Assembly: GCA_029721435.1 (NCBI GenBank)
Contig: CM056576.1
Location: forward strand, 116,735,166 to 116,799,165
Direction: 5' to 3'
DNA: 64,000 nucleotides
From: Gymnothorax reevesii
Lineage: Eukaryota > Chordata > Actinopteri > Anguilliformes > Muraenidae
The first letter of the stretch is position 1. Each line of letters begins with the position of its first letter. A program made the translations under genes and the position numbers. Below, in pieces: positions 1 through 13,212 of this stretch. The notes under the pieces were generated by a model. The model was not told where the DNA came from, did not search any database, and saw only the letters and a list, made by a program, of their open reading frames with translations.

Positions 1-2450
1 AATAGGTTAAATCCAACATTCTACCGATGCTGGCAACCTCGCGAGGGCAGCACCTAATTGGCTTTTTGCTGCTCAGGAAATGGAGGGAAAAGCGCCTACT
101 GCTGGCCAACTGGATGCTGGCTTTTCAGATTAGAGGGACATTTTACCCCCCAAGATGGCGGCATGTTTTATGTGATAAAATGCAAGACTGTGATCAATCA
201 ATTACCTGCTGATTAGGGTTCTGAACACATGTTGAAGTTCTTTCCTGAAACCAAACAAGTAACATTTAACAGGTTTGACTCATGACAATATGCTTCGTCC
301 TTGAATTCATAATTGCCTAATAACCTCTTTGCACAGAAGCCAAATTTGGCTATTTATGGTTTACCCAATTTGATGCTTTATAATTCAGGATTTAAGCTTC
401 ATAAAGAGGACGAACATGGCTCAACTCAGAAAAGACACTTACAGCATTTAGAATTACTTCGTATTTCTGTTTATTTTCATGATTTTGGTAGAGAAAATGG
501 GCTGCAAACATAAAAAATCTTCATGAGAATTCACTATTGAAACTGTAAAAAAAAAATAAAAATCAAAAATAATAATAATAATTCTGAGGATTCAGAAATG
601 GCTGAGGGTTAAAACAATACATTTCTGGGATAAACTCCTTGACCACAAGAACTCCTCATCTAAACATGAAATATTAAATTATCCACTTTTTATAAGCCAA
701 ATAAGATAGCCATCCAGGTGGCTCGCCAAACTCCCACAGCCTTGAAAATGGTGCACTTTCAATTCATAAAATAACCATATTTTTAACGCAAATCAAATTT
801 GCATTCATGAAGTTCAATATGAATGGATGATTTTGTGGTTGAATTTGGCATGAGTTTATCAATATAGGCGCAGCTAGACATCAATGGTCATCACTCACCT
901 CTCCAAACCAAAAACATGCCTTTTCTCCACGATAAAGTTCAGTCTTGCCATTTATCTACAAAGCTGCATCAGTAAGCACACATACTCATTAGAGGAACTG
1001 CATAGTTTAAGGTCAGAATGTTCACGCAGGCGGAAAGCTTGCTGTTTACAATCCCGATCATCCCAGCGAAAGGCAAGATTATAACCCTCTATGGAACAAG
1101 TATAACTGAGGTCACAGTAATAGCTGTTCACTCTTTGAAAGAGGAAACCATTTCATTGAATGTTGTATAGATTCTGAAACTGATCACCTAGTTAAGAAAA
1201 ATGCCAGCACACTGCAGTATCGACTACTCTCTTGTTACCCAATGTGACAAAATAGCTCTGTGATCATGGTGGTAAACCAAAAATAAGAAATAGCTGGCTA
1301 GTTAGCTTGCAGGCTCAAAGTAAGATAGATCTACACCATACAAAGACAGCTTTACGCACTTTTCAATAGAATTATTAAGCTACTCCTCAAAAGTATCAAT
1401 GCTGTCAGCCCTCCTGTCTGTTCCATACAGAAAGACTGCTATTATCCATCTCAGAATCACACTTCCATCTTGCACTAAGCTCAGCTCTTCAGGTTTTTTG
1501 TTCCCATGCAACCTTGTCAGTCTGAGCTGCGTAAAGTGTATTGGATAAAAAGTAACCCTATTACGCAAGTATTTTAATATGTTTTTTAAGGTCAAGTCAA
1601 TGTTTTTCACTTACTGAGGAAAGCTCATTCTGTCTGCATTTGGATAAAAATCGTGTCAACCAACTGGTAATTACCAGGAGAATTTTACATGGGTGTGAAC
1701 TACAGCTGGGCTTTCACGCAGACACCATTAAATCGCCAAAAAGTGATTGGATTTCGGTGAGAGGTTATATGAGGCTCTAAAAGACAGCTAAATTCTTCAA
1801 ATGACATATCTACGCATTATTACACGATAGGAAATAGCGTGTTTTTAATATGTGATGACTGAAATTGGTAGCAGAATGACATAGAGTCAATACCATGGTG
1901 AATTTTTGCCTCAGGAAACTGATTTTTTTTTTTTAACAACTTGGAATACCATTGGGTCACAGTAACTGAAGTGGTTGCTACAGAGGACAACAATTTTTTT
2001 CTTTCGCAAGAGATCATTTTTTTAAATTGCTGGATAGATACTGTGGGCAAGGATATTGAGCAGTTTGCACATCAGGCTTACCTGAGGAGTTTAATTCATG
2101 CAACTCCTGAAAAACAGGGATAGGAGTGAACTCGTCAATATTCTAGACTGTGTTCCAGCTCTGCTGGCTTGTTAATGTTCAATAACTGATCCAGGGGTGC
2201 TATCTCGTGATAGAGTAGTGCAACTGCTTCCATAAAAAGAGCTGCTCTATGTCCGCAGGTGTCTAGGTTTGCAGAAGGATGATTAGAGCATGTCTCCTCA
2301 ATTTTACTAATTAGCAGCCAATTAATAGTTTCATGTCATGAATTGCAAAATTTCCCCCTTTTAATGCGAGAAAAGTCATTTCTAATATAGAACACCGTGA
2401 AACTTTTTTCATCATTGCCATTTTTGGCATGTGGTCTAAAAGGGTAAATA
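1..2450. other. Non-coding upstream DNA, no gene recognised
   Basis: AT-rich sequence with short A/T runs. All reading frames are short and lack recognisable domains, and no repeat family is recognised with confidence. A short AAGATGGCGGC motif near 154 resembles a YY1-type site, but no promoter context supports it. Confidence 0.5.
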
Positions 2451-2459
2451 ATCAGGATG

Positions 2460-3655
2460 AATAAGAATAGTGCAATTAAGAACAATGAACAACTCGTTTG
2501 CTCGCTGAGCCTTGAGCTGTGGTTGGAGCAAAAACCAGCAAAATCAGTGGGTCCCCAGGATCGAGTTCGGGCACCACTTGCAATAGCAGCTGACAGGCCC
2601 ATGTTGGGAACAAAACTGTTGTGTTCCAGGGTCCTGGCCTTTGGCCAGGACAGTATTGTTTATGGTTTTGACAGTTTCTTCTGCCAGGTTTCATCATTCA
2701 TAGTCATTACTCGTGTCACAGTTTTAACAGTTTCTTGTATCAGGTTTTTGCATTTCATAGTTCACATTCCTTGTCCATGTTTTTACTTTTCCGGGTTTTG
2801 TCTTTTGCTAGGTCTGCCAAGCCACTCCACCACCTGTCTGCGTTCCGCCCCGTGCCTTCGTTGTGGCACATTTCAGAGCTCTGGTTGGCTTTGATATTTC
2901 CCCCTTCCTTCTGTGCAGTGCTGGATTCGGGGCTGTCTAAGCTTAATTGACAATTAACTGTTTTTAAGTTACTAACATTTACTAACATTCACTGGGTGGT
3001 GTGATTCTTAGATAGGCACATTACTAATACTAATAATTTAGACAGGGAGTTTGTTGTCATGATTCCTGCTTTACTATTTCAAGTCTTGCTGTGCTTTTCT
3101 GTTCTAAACATTCATGCTGCTTTCAAACTGCATACTTAATTGGTACTTAAGCTGAGCACGCTCATTTTCTTAATGAACAAGTCTTGTCCACCAATCTCTA
3201 TCCATGTCATGATCTTGCCATGCCTCTTGTTCTCCTTCTCCAGGTGTTGCCCCTCATGTCTTGATTTCTTCCCCTTTATCTGGATGCGGTGGAAGTTGGC
3301 TGGCAGACAGAGTCTCAGTTCTTGTTCAAGTTCATGCCCATGGTCTGTAATTCGTGTCATAGTTGCCAGTGCTTTTCTCAGTCTTGTTATTTTGCATTCT
3401 TAGCCTTTGTGTTTTTGTCCATTTGGAAAATCTTGAAACATTATTCTTTCTGTTTATGAATTATCTGCCTGGAGTTTCCAGTGGCTTTTTGTTTTTGTCA
3501 TTTTTGATCCTTTTGTTATTAGCTCTGTGAAGCTCTCCTTAGTTTGTATTTTTGCAACCCTTTGGGCCAAGATTTTCTTTATTTTTTCAATAAAACCTTA
3601 CTCCTTTATCCTCGCATCTGGTGTCTAACTGGTCCCGTATCAAAAACCATGAATT
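2460..3655 (+). repeat. Retroelement-like non-coding repeat (3' end or LTR-like)
   Basis: The stretch is T-rich with many runs of the style gtcatgttt, ttgttcc and tcttgtt. It ends in a typical fish retroelement tail: an AATAAA at about 3589-3594 followed by ctcctttatcctcgcatctggtg. The style recalls LTRs or 3' untranslated regions of fish retroelements. The region at 28.48-29.94 kb is similar in style on the opposite strand. No intact retroelement protein is visible. Class and boundaries are inferred. Confidence 0.35.
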
Positions 3656-3659
3656 GTCC

Positions 3660-5740
3660 TGCTTTACTGAGGTGGCAATGTGAGAGGCATTTGACTATAC
3701 TTCTACATAGTTTGCTTTGTGGACATTCAAAATCAAAAAAGAGAAACATTGAAGATCCTTGATAGGTTTGCAAAATTAGACTTGAATTTTTGTATCACTG
3801 CATTGCATCCCACCTTTTGCTTTTTTCCATAATTTTGCAGGCAGATCCATGCACCATTATTTTTTTAAATTATTGAATTGTTTAGTGCTCCACATTACAA
3901 ATGCTACATACGTGCTGCTACCGCTTTTGGGGTGTGTTTTTTTTTTTTTTTTTTCAGAATGAAACGCCCCGAAAGCTGTTGTCTACTGCCAAAAGCGGTA
4001 GAGTTGGCATGTATGATGCTATAGTGATAAAATGAAAAATAAATTTCATGTTACAACACACAAATTAAATCCCAGCTTCTCGTTTGAGACGTATTCCAGA
4101 GAACGCTTTTGCGGTCATTAGGATAGTTCAATCAACATTTTCAAATCAGAAATCAACTTGAGTCTCAATCTCAAAATGCATTCTGGCATCGACAGAAAAA
4201 CCACAAAGCAGTGCTGGTGTTGTGCCCTTTTTCCACTCCTTTCTCAAATGTCACACCTCATTCGTACACTAGTACCACCTAAAAATCGAGAAACTGCACC
4301 TTTTCCCGAGAAACTCCTTCAAAAACGTAGGCCCGTATTCAGAAACGACACTCACACTCACCCTCCACTCACCATATAGTGAATACGATTGAAATGTAGC
4401 TGGAGTGTGAGAGAGAGAGATCAACCTACCACTAACCGAGGGAGCGGTCCCACTCCTTGCCAGTTGCTATTCACAAACGCCACTCGACCGTAACTGACAG
4501 TAGTGGGCAGTGGGTACCACAGGCGGTGCATCGGCTGCTGCAAAGGGACGCTCAATCCTCACCCTTGGCCTAGCAGACATACTTCGGTCTACCTCGGTGA
4601 AATTTTCCTGAGGAATACCGATGTGGTCTCTGAACTTCCACAGGTGTTCTTGACGTGTTGTCCAAACTTAAGAAACTGGACAGAGTTTGGGATACCTCTG
4701 TAAAATTTTTCAGAGGTTAACCAAGTTGGCCTCAAATCTTCAGTAAACCTCGATGTATTCTAAGTTCTTATAGGGACTTTTCTGAAAAAGGTGCACTTCA
4801 TCAGTTTTTGGGTGAAACTAGCGATATTTCTTTGTGTAACAAAATAAAAACATAATCCCAATTTTGTCTTAACAAAATAATTTTGCTGCTATGTCCAAGT
4901 TGGCTACTTGTATTAGCCTGTATAATGGAAGCTAGAATTCATAACAAGAAGTTTAACTAGCTGCATGGTATCTGCAATAATAGAAAAAATATCCTGCAGC
5001 AATCTACTCATTTATATACTAGAGTACTAATCTGCTCAACCTTGGCAAAGACACTGCTTCTGGCCTACCATTGACTAAAAGCATGTGAATATGGCTGAGG
5101 GTGAAACTTGGTTTGGGAGTGGGAAATGGATGCTAAGTCAACCAGAAGTACAAAAGCTTGATAGATGGTTATGTCCAAATTTGTTGACAAGACCTGTCTC
5201 TTATTTGTTTTTGCGAGATATTTTGAAATGAACAACAAAATGGCTAAAGTACAGTCTTGTACTTCATGTATATGATCAAAAACACATCTGGTCATTCCAC
5301 TACCTTGATGTTTCTAGAGTAGTATGATACTTATTCTGCCGTAGGTTTTTCTAGATGTGCATCTTCAGACAGAAAACCATCTCTTATATCTGTTTTCACT
5401 CCATAAAGTTCAGGAGATCAACCATTTTGGTATTTCACTGTTGTTCACCCGTTATTGATATTTTTTGAAAGGTGTAGAAATAGAATTATCTTCTACTCTT
5501 AAAAGACCCAGCTTATTGTCTTAGCCCCCACACAAGGTTTACACAGTCACTCTGCTCAAGAATCACACTTGCATTTTCTTGCAGAAATGTACTCCTCTAG
5601 TTGTCTGTGGTGTCAGTTAGTGAGATAGCGAATCAAACACATTATTGTTTTTCCACATTGGTATTATACTTATTATGCACCCTTTTGTAGCTGCTTGTCT
5701 CTTTGCAGTTTTTGAGATGTTGACACAAATCATCAATTTT
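3660..5740. other. Non-coding stretch with one small inverted repeat
   Basis: No coding region or family is recognised. Between about 3900 and 4020 there is a weak inverted repeat whose arms include ctaccgcttttgg and ccaaaagcggtag around a T-rich centre, as in a decayed MITE. Near 4330 the text cccgtattcagaaacgac resembles a common fish MITE end, but no partner end was found. Confidence 0.3.
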
Positions 5741-5744
5741 ATGT

Positions 5745-6060
5745 CAGTTTAAACATTATAAGGTGTGGATCTGCAACGGTTTAGGACTGTTGGGCATCTA
5801 TCTTACACCCAGCACAAAGCTTAACACAAGTGTCTTTGCTACTTTAAGACTGACGCAGATACCATTTTCCAATCCAGCGTTCACGCCACATAAATTGCCA
5901 ATGCATTTGAGCCAAATTCAGTGCCCATGGGCGTGTTGGTCTGAAAATGAGGTGTGGTCAGGCGCTCTGCTGGCGTGTTGCTATCTTGAGACAGCTTGAA
6001 GCTTTTGCGTGATTGACAAACAAAAACCTGGTCGAAAGTCAATAGTTAGTTTTTAAATGC
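5745..6060. mobile_element. Decayed MITE-like fragment (hAT-type family)
   Basis: The segment contains wording typical of a widespread fish non-autonomous DNA transposon: gtgcccatgggcgtgttgg, then aatgaggtgtggtcaggcg, then aacctggtcgaaagtcaat. Neither end is preserved. Family recognition is from general knowledge of fish repeats, not from a search. Confidence 0.35.
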
Positions 6061-7689
6061 TATTTTAAGGCTGCAATATGTGCCAGTGTAGGGAATTACA
6101 CAATGCATGTACCCTCACCTTGTTACACACATAGGGACGAGCTGCACTGCACAGACATGTAAACGATTACAAATAGGAAATTACAATGCGAAAGATTATT
6201 AGCATCTAAATCATATATATATTTTAATTATAGATTCCATAACGGCAAGTGTGATCTTTTGCCCACTTGTGCAACTGCGTGTCGAAACATTGAATGCTCT
6301 GATTTATTTAAATCCTGAGGGAACCTTTGTCCATCAACATACAGGTGTTTCACGATTCAGTGTGCAAGATTACACGTTTAGATATTCGCAAATTATTCAG
6401 GATGGAGCCATGAATCCTTTATACTAGCAAAGTCTGCCATTCTCGTTGTCTTCTAGGTGATCCCCCTGGAAGGATAACCGTTGGGAGACCATGGCATATT
6501 ATGCCAAAAACGACATGAATTTTTGTTCAATCGAAAATACAAAAGAAAACTTAGTTCATGTACTCACATAGTCACCCATTAGAAGTGACAGCAAGACAAA
6601 GAAATGTTCGAGGAAATGAGTGTAAACGAGCATGCGCTCATAATGAATGAGATTTGTACAATAATAACACACATTGTTAGTGTCTTGTCAATCTTGCGTT
6701 TATTTTCGTTTCCTTTGTTGCTCATTGTAGAGAGAATATGTGGGACGTATTTCAAACATTTGGGTAAGTCCACCCGCAATTATCTCAAAAATCTACTCTG
6801 AGCCAAACAGACCCATGAAAGCAATGCCTGAAACCCATCTGTCCCACTTTTGTCATGAAATACACAACTCCACATTTTGTTTGAAATGTGCCTATTACAA
6901 TGTACAGTTTGGCCACAGACGAAGCAACTGTAAAATGTAGAATTTAGTGAGTATTAAAGCGACAGATGAAATTGTGGTCAGGGTCCATAATTAATCCAAA
7001 TTTCTCCTATACTTGCAACTTGGCCTTCAAGGATAAGATGTCAACAATCTGGTATTCACAAACTGTTTTTTTTTTGTTCTGATGTCTCATCTTGGTTGAT
7101 TCATTTCTTTCCTCGCCTCACTGACAATGCAGCAGAAACCAGTTCATTTAGCCCCTAGACTGTTATAAACTGGCACCTTTTTTGCCTGTTATTTAAACTG
7201 TAATTTTTCAATAAGTTTACAACTGAGTTCTGTGTATGTTAATTGTAAACCACAGTTAATTGCATGCAGGGCTCTACTTACAGTTAAAATAACCAGGAAA
7301 CAATTTGTTAATTTAACTGTTAAGTTCAGTCAATTTGTAACAAAACTGGATATTATTCAAGGGGGTACAATAGGTAATCAAAATAACATTATTTTGTTTC
7401 TTAATCCCTAGCTGTTATTTTCCTCGCTCCTTTTAATTTCTCTCAACTGTTGCCCCGTCCACACGTAATTAAATTTTTACCCGCGACCCTGAATTAAAAA
7501 GTTAATTTTAATTTTTTCATTTTGTTTCCTTGTTTCATGAACACGTTCAAATGCGACCCCGGGATTCACTATGTATGGAGACGTATTTCATTGGAATATG
7601 ATTAAAACAATTTTTAAACAATATGTGATAATAAATTTCTCATTAGCTTACTTTTTTTTGGACATTACAGAGATGAGGTTTCAGCAGTG

Positions 7690-8030
7690 ATTTGCTTGTG
7701 CGCCTTCACTTTGCACACAAGTTAACCCGTCTTTGCTGGTAAGTGTTTTTCCCACTATTTGGAAAACTTGCCCTTACAATAGCAATTCACCAATGTGCAA
7801 GAGCATCTAGCTTTTACAGGGCATGGGAGATGACACTGGTTTAATACGCGTTCCCTCCAAAACACACCTTGCATTAATTAAGAAATTAATTACGACCCGG
7901 TTGAACCTTGCGCCTTACTTTGCGCCCTGATAACCTGCCGTTACACTGACAAAAATGGGTTTGGACACACCTAAAATGCACTTGCGCCACGCGCTTAGAC
8001 CATGTGCTTAGATCGTTAAAACAGGGCCTT
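7690..8030. mobile_element. Decayed MITE-like fragment, one end preserved
   Basis: The right end reads cttagatcgttaaaacaggg, preceded by cacttgcgccacgcgcttag. This matches the terminal style of a common fish hAT-type MITE in which a 'gcgc'-rich inner part leads to an ...aaaacagggcc end. The left end is not recognisable. It may belong to the same family as the fragment at 5.75-6.06 kb. Confidence 0.4.
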
Positions 8031-8129
8031 TAGTGTTGTTCACCTGTTATTTAAATTATTTGAAAGAGGTTATAATGTCACGTGACAGCCATGTTGTTAC
8101 AACATATGAATTTGGACAATGCATTAGAA

Positions 8130-9480
8130 TCATTGAATACACTTAACTAGGCTGAAGCTTTCTTATCCCTACATGGTTTTATACATTTTACTTTTTACTG
8201 CAGTTTTATTGGCTGAACCAGGACCATTTTTATTTCGCTCACGTGGACCAGAGGCCTGGTGGGCTGATGTCGTTGCCAGCTGTCGTTCATAGTCCATTGA
8301 CGAACATCTATTCCAAAGCCATTGTACCCATGAAGCAGAGCTTTGGTATGCATGTTCGTGCATGAAAACATCAAAGTTTCTTTGAGGTGTCCTGATCCAT
8401 TGACAAATATTTCTGCTAGGGGGGCATTTTGAAAATGCTATTTTGACTCATTTGTCAATCAATTCTGCAGCAATTCAACTGAAATATACTTATGTATACT
8501 TATACTTACTAAGTACCAGGACTGAGCACATAAATTGTAGGTCTTGATGAACAATTCAGTTTGACCGTCATGTTTCCTCGGTTGCAAGGCTAGAGCCCTA
8601 TATTTTATGAATATCTTAAAAAATCTTGTACAGATATACTTGACCAAGGAAGCTGAAGTTTGGCATGCATGTTCCCACCCATGATTGCATTAAATTTTGT
8701 TTGAGGTGCTCTGATCTTATTTCCAATATGGCCACCACTGTAGCAATCTTTAAAATGCCATTTTGACTCATTTGTCAATCATTTTTTACACAGCAATTTA
8801 GCCAAAATATGATATGTACATACTGAGTACCAATACTCAACATATACAGCTCAGGTCTAGATGTAGATTCCATTTTGACCTTCATTTGACTTCTGTCATC
8901 CGGTTACACACCTACATTTTATGAATATCTTTAAATATCTTCTTCTCCAAAACTACTGCACCAAGGAAGCTGAAACATGCATGTTCCTGCCCTTGAGTAC
9001 ATAAAAGTTTATTCACGGCATCCTGATCAGATTTTAAACATGGATGCTATGGTGACCATCATTAAAATTCTGTCTTGACACATATGCCAACTATTTCAGC
9101 CGAAATTCAGCTGAAGTTCAGTAAGTTGCTACTACACGGCTAGACTTAAGACATGCGTGTATATTCTGGGTTTTTGCTTTGCAATGTATTTGGACCTTCA
9201 TTTGACCTCTGTCATTAGGATATGCCACAAAGGTTTATGAATATTTAAAAATCTTCTTTTCTAAAATCTCTTTATCAATGAGGCTAAAAATTTGCTAACA
9301 TCCTGCCAATCAGAACATCTGGATTGGTTAAAAAAAACCCAAATTGGAATTCCAATCTCATTGCCAAATTCTGTTTGCACAATCACAATATGATCCAATT
9401 GCAAAATTGCCATGATGGCATATTGAAAATGCCATTTAGGGTCTTTTGTTTGCTGTAAAACATTGATACATATACACGCG
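8130..9480. repeat. Diverged ~315-bp tandem repeat, about four copies
   Basis: The same string of landmarks recurs at about 8450, 8769 and 9080: a cattttgactcatttgtcaat-like start, a block with 'actgagtaccaata', then a 'gaccttcatttgacctctgtcat' block, 'tttatgaatatcttaaaa', 'ccaaggaagctgaa' and 'gcatgcatgttcc'. Spacings are about 319 and 311 bp. Copies are well diverged. A related partial piece ending in the (GACA)n run occurs at 10.46-10.61 kb. This could be a retroelement untranslated region or an old satellite. Confidence 0.65.
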
Positions 9481-9605
9481 GGTTCAAACCTTGTAGTGTG
9501 AGGGGCTTTCTGATAATTGTACATTTAAAACCGTTGAGAAATACAGGCCTCAGCTGGCAAACTAGCCAAAAACCGGTGCCTCTCAGAGAGAGGGAGATAA
9601 AAATA

Positions 9606-9791
9606 CAATTATCAAAGGAAGGAGTCCTGGAGCACAGTTATATTAGGCGATTTATTATGGTGCAGGCGACAGACGTTTCGACACAAGGTCTTCTTCAGAG
9701 TCAGACCTTGTGTCGAAACGTCAGTCACCTGCACCATAAGAAAATCGCCTAATATAACTGTGTGCTCCAGGACTCCTTCCTTTGATAATTG
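9606..9791. mobile_element. Near-perfect 186-bp palindrome (foldback element)
   Basis: The left arm starts caattatcaaaggaaggagt and the right arm ends with its reverse complement, actccttcctttgataattg. Arms of about 85 bp meet at a short centre around ttcttcagag. Both arms contain the gacgtttcgacacaaggtct / agaccttgtgtcgaaacgtc pair. No coding capacity. Best read as a foldback/MITE-type element or a hairpin-forming fragment of one. Confidence 0.7.
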
Positions 9792-10571
9792 TTCATTTAA
9801 ATTCTGTATGACCTTTTAACTTCCACTATAGTGTGTTTTTCAGCTATTTAGCGTAAACATCAACCTTTTGGAAACCACTCCTGTGGAAGTTTGGAAAGTG
9901 AGTCTTTTAATTACTCTTGTTCATCTGCTTTCAGAACAAGCTTGATTTCACAGAGTTCCAAAAAATCAAATATTTTTCTGCAGGTTCTTATCCAACTCTA
10001 CTTCTACTTTCTGTCCATTCCACTACGTGCTTTATAGTTCCGGCACCAGCTTTTGCGCAAATTAGCTTTTCAGAATGATTATTTGTCATACAAATACGGC
10101 AAAAAATTTCTTCAAATCCTGGAAAGAGTTTCAATTTGTTTACATATCTTATTACTTTTTCTATTATGGAGTTTCAGTAGATTAGGCGTCATTACGTGAC
10201 TGTTGAAGCAGCGTAAAAGATATCTGATGCGTGCTACTCATTACCCCGGCAAAAGTATTTTAATGCACTTTAGATTGCAGTACCATGACACTGCTTTCAT
10301 CGCTATCTAGCGTCACACACTGGTCCATTTGCCTTTCTTTGAATCTTAACTTACATTATACCATCCATATTGGAAGCAGCGTATAGAAGAATGTCTTGTA
10401 CCTTCCTGCTGCAAATACAAAAGTATGAGCAGAATTCATGTGCAGATTTAAGTTGTGACTTCAGTCGTTGCTGTCAGGGCAACCCAACCTAATTTGAAAC
10501 ATGGCTTTCATGGTGGCCACATTGCAAAAGTAACTTTAGCATATGTCAACTATTGATGCTACGAATTGGAC

Positions 10572-10612
10572 AAGTTGACAGACAGACAGACAGGCAGACA
10601 GACAGACAGACA
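10572..10612. repeat. (GACA)n microsatellite
   Basis: About ten copies of the tetranucleotide gaca/caga with one ggca interruption, immediately after a segment resembling the 315-bp repeat. Confidence 0.85.
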
Positions 10613-11323
10613 GTTCCATTGTTCAAAGAGAAAAAGTCTCAGTGCTTGTAAAATGTTTTATATTTTTGTTTACTGGCCTTTATTTCATCTCACTAATATC
10701 CTGTGCATTGATCAATCCAGGTGTCGGAGTGAGTTACAGTGCCAAGGCACTATTTTTTTAAGTGATAAAATCATTTTGGGTCTCACATTACGTGTAAAAA
10801 TGAAAATGCTCTTTTATTTTGTGTCACCCATGAAATGAATTCAGCCTGGTCTAGTCCATGTTTCATGCTTCAAAACGCAAATGCAAATCCAGCTTCTCAT
10901 ATATATGAGCCTTATCTGCTGAGTCAATACGTTATGACGACTCACAGAAGCGACTTACATTACCATGTCAGAACGGTGCGTGTCAAGGTCAACCAACAGG
11001 CCTTTTACAGGAAGTAAACAGTCAGTTCTCATTGATGAAGTTTTGGATGCTGGAGAAATGGGACCTGAGAAACTTTAACGAGAGTAAAATTATAAAGCCT
11101 GACAATTGGTTCTGAGCTTTTGGTAAGCAGCAAGGCGTATGGGGTGCTCCCTGAAATCAGTGGTGAGTACCTAATGACAGTGGTTCAGGCAGGGACAAAC
11201 CACAGAACAGCAACAGGGTCTTCAGTGCCTGGGGCTTATCAATACACCTGGGCAATGAAGTTCATCCTGTTCAGGCGGAATAGTCCCTGCGGCACAAGAA
11301 GCTAATAACTCTCATGACTGTTA

Positions 11324-11434
11324 TCCCAGATAGCAAGCACCTCTGCTCCGGATCTGGCCCGGTTCTGTACCGACTCCAGCTGATCCGGCCAAGAGCTGTG
11401 CCAGATCCAGAGCGGAGGTGGTTGCTATGTGGGA
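11324..11434. mobile_element. Short palindromic MITE
   Basis: Inverted arms tcccagatagcaagcacctc at the left and gaggtggttgctatgtggga at the right, continuing inwards as tgctccggatctggc and gccagatccagagcg. Total about 111 bp, no coding capacity. The ends resemble common fish 'cccagatagca' MITEs. Confidence 0.6.
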
Positions 11435-11606
11435 TAGGAAGAATGTCTGACAACACACTCTACAATAGAGCCTGCTGTTTGTAGTGCTTTGTAGCCACAG
11501 ACAAATCACAGTTCCCACTCTAACCCCTGCCCATCACTGAAAGTGGCTGCGAAGTTGGGAACTGGACCTTCCTTGAGCTAATGTAACTCGGTTTTCTGGT
11601 CCACTT

Positions 11607-13045
11607 CAGAGCCAGCCAAAGGCATAAGCCAACGAAGCGACTGCTTAGGGCCCCGCAACCACAGGGGGGCCCCCAAGAGCAATTAACAAAAATATTGTTT
11701 AATTTATTTTTATTTATTTACTTTTTTGCATGTGTGAGTGATGATTCCTTTATGATCAAAGGAATTTTATCGCACAAAACAAAATTTTATGTTAACAGAG
11801 TAAACTGCTGATGTAGGCCCTGTGATTCCTACTGCCTCTCACTTTAAATGTCAAAGTTCCGGCGCCCCGGCAATATGTGCATCCGGCGTGCAGTGCACAC
11901 TGCGCATCCAACGAGCAGCTGGGTGTAAGTGAAACAATGTCACAAAAAAATACATATCCTTCAGGAGCAGAGAAAAGGAAAAGGAAGAGGAGAAAAAACG
12001 CCATGATAAACTTATGTTTGCATGTCTTTGTAATGTAAGTTTCCTCAAGTTAGTGAAGTCCCAAAATGTCCTTAACATTTTGATGCAACTGATTGCGTGT
12101 TGCCGTTAATAGCAAATTAGCCAGCTAGTTAAAAACTGGAGACATTTCTCTTAACTGGCAGGCAGAGGTGTATAGTAACGAAGTTCATGTACTTTGTCAC
12201 AGTACTTAAGTCGCTTTTTATTTTGAGGATTTGTACTTTACTTGAGTTTTTTTTTTTTTACCTGGACGTTTACTCTACTACATTTAAAAGATAAAAAGTA
12301 TACTTTTACTTCGTTTCTTTGACACTGGCTACAAATTAAAATAGTAATGTTATTCATCATTTAAGGATTATCTGGATTTTGGCGGTGCTCAGTAGGGTAT
12401 CTTAAGCGCTTTGAGCAGATGTGTCAGCCAACGGACATGGAGCTGCAAATTTATGCACGCAGTTACAATTTTGTATCACTAGATGGCAGACCCGGATCAG
12501 TTATTGAATATCCACAAGCAAGTCGAGCTTATTCAATACTGTTTTAGTTCATTTGTAGTTATTTTTATATTTCTTAGTGATTTTATTTGTTGTTGCACTT
12601 AATTGTTGTTCTTGCACTACAAATTATTTTTGCACACTGTCGCTCTTTTTTGAAACCAACAATAATAAACCGGAAGACACTTTTTCAGTAAATGCATTGA
12701 CTACTGGTTTATTTTTGTTACTTTTAGTAGGCCTAGATGATATTTAGTATCCCACTTAGTGCTTTATCACTTGCAATGTTGTGTAAATCAACCTCAGCCC
12801 GCTCTTGAGCTGAGTGTGCTCCCTTTTTTTGAGATTAAAAACCATACATGGGTGAAGACATGTCAGGCTGACAAAAGGATAATGTAAACAATGCTGCCGG
12901 AGCTGCATAGTTACAGCAGTGTTACACTGCTGCAATGAGTTTATAGCAGGTGTATTAATGATCAATGGTCAATATTATTGGCAGAAATAGAGGGTCCCAA
13001 AATCTAATTTTGCTTAGGGCCCCATGGAGGCTTGGGCCAGCTCTG
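11607..13045 (+). mobile_element. hAT-type DNA transposon, internally decayed, 8-bp TSD
   Basis: Terminal inverted repeats start CAGAGCCAGCC at the left and end GGCCAGCTCTG at the right; both ends carry a further shared block containing gcttagggcccc. Flanking 8-bp direct repeats are gtccactt and gtcctctt (7 of 8 identical), the length expected for hAT. Inside, a short frame from the ATG at 11937 encodes a lysine/arginine-rich start with SGAEKRKRKRRK and ends at 12038. It resembles the N-terminus of fish hAT proteins of the zinc-finger MYM/GTF2I-like group and is followed by gtaagt-like sequence. No catalytic region remains. A second repeat seems to be nested at about 12166-12380 (text of the type gtactttgtcacagtactt). 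Confidence 0.7.
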
Positions 13046-13212
13046 GTCCTCTTATTCCTGTTTTCATTAACATCATTTATATTGTCTATGTAAGTGTGCA
13101 CCGTACTTCCTGAGGAAAGATGGCACCAGGATGCACTATGGGAAGAAGGCAAGCTGGTGGAGGGAAAATGATTTTCTGGGAAATGTTCTGCTGAAAAACC
13201 ATGGGTCTAAAC

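Noticed and set aside
2457..2894. 145-codon plus-strand frame
   Set aside because: Falls in retroelement-like non-coding sequence; composition is T-rich and no retroelement protein motif is present.
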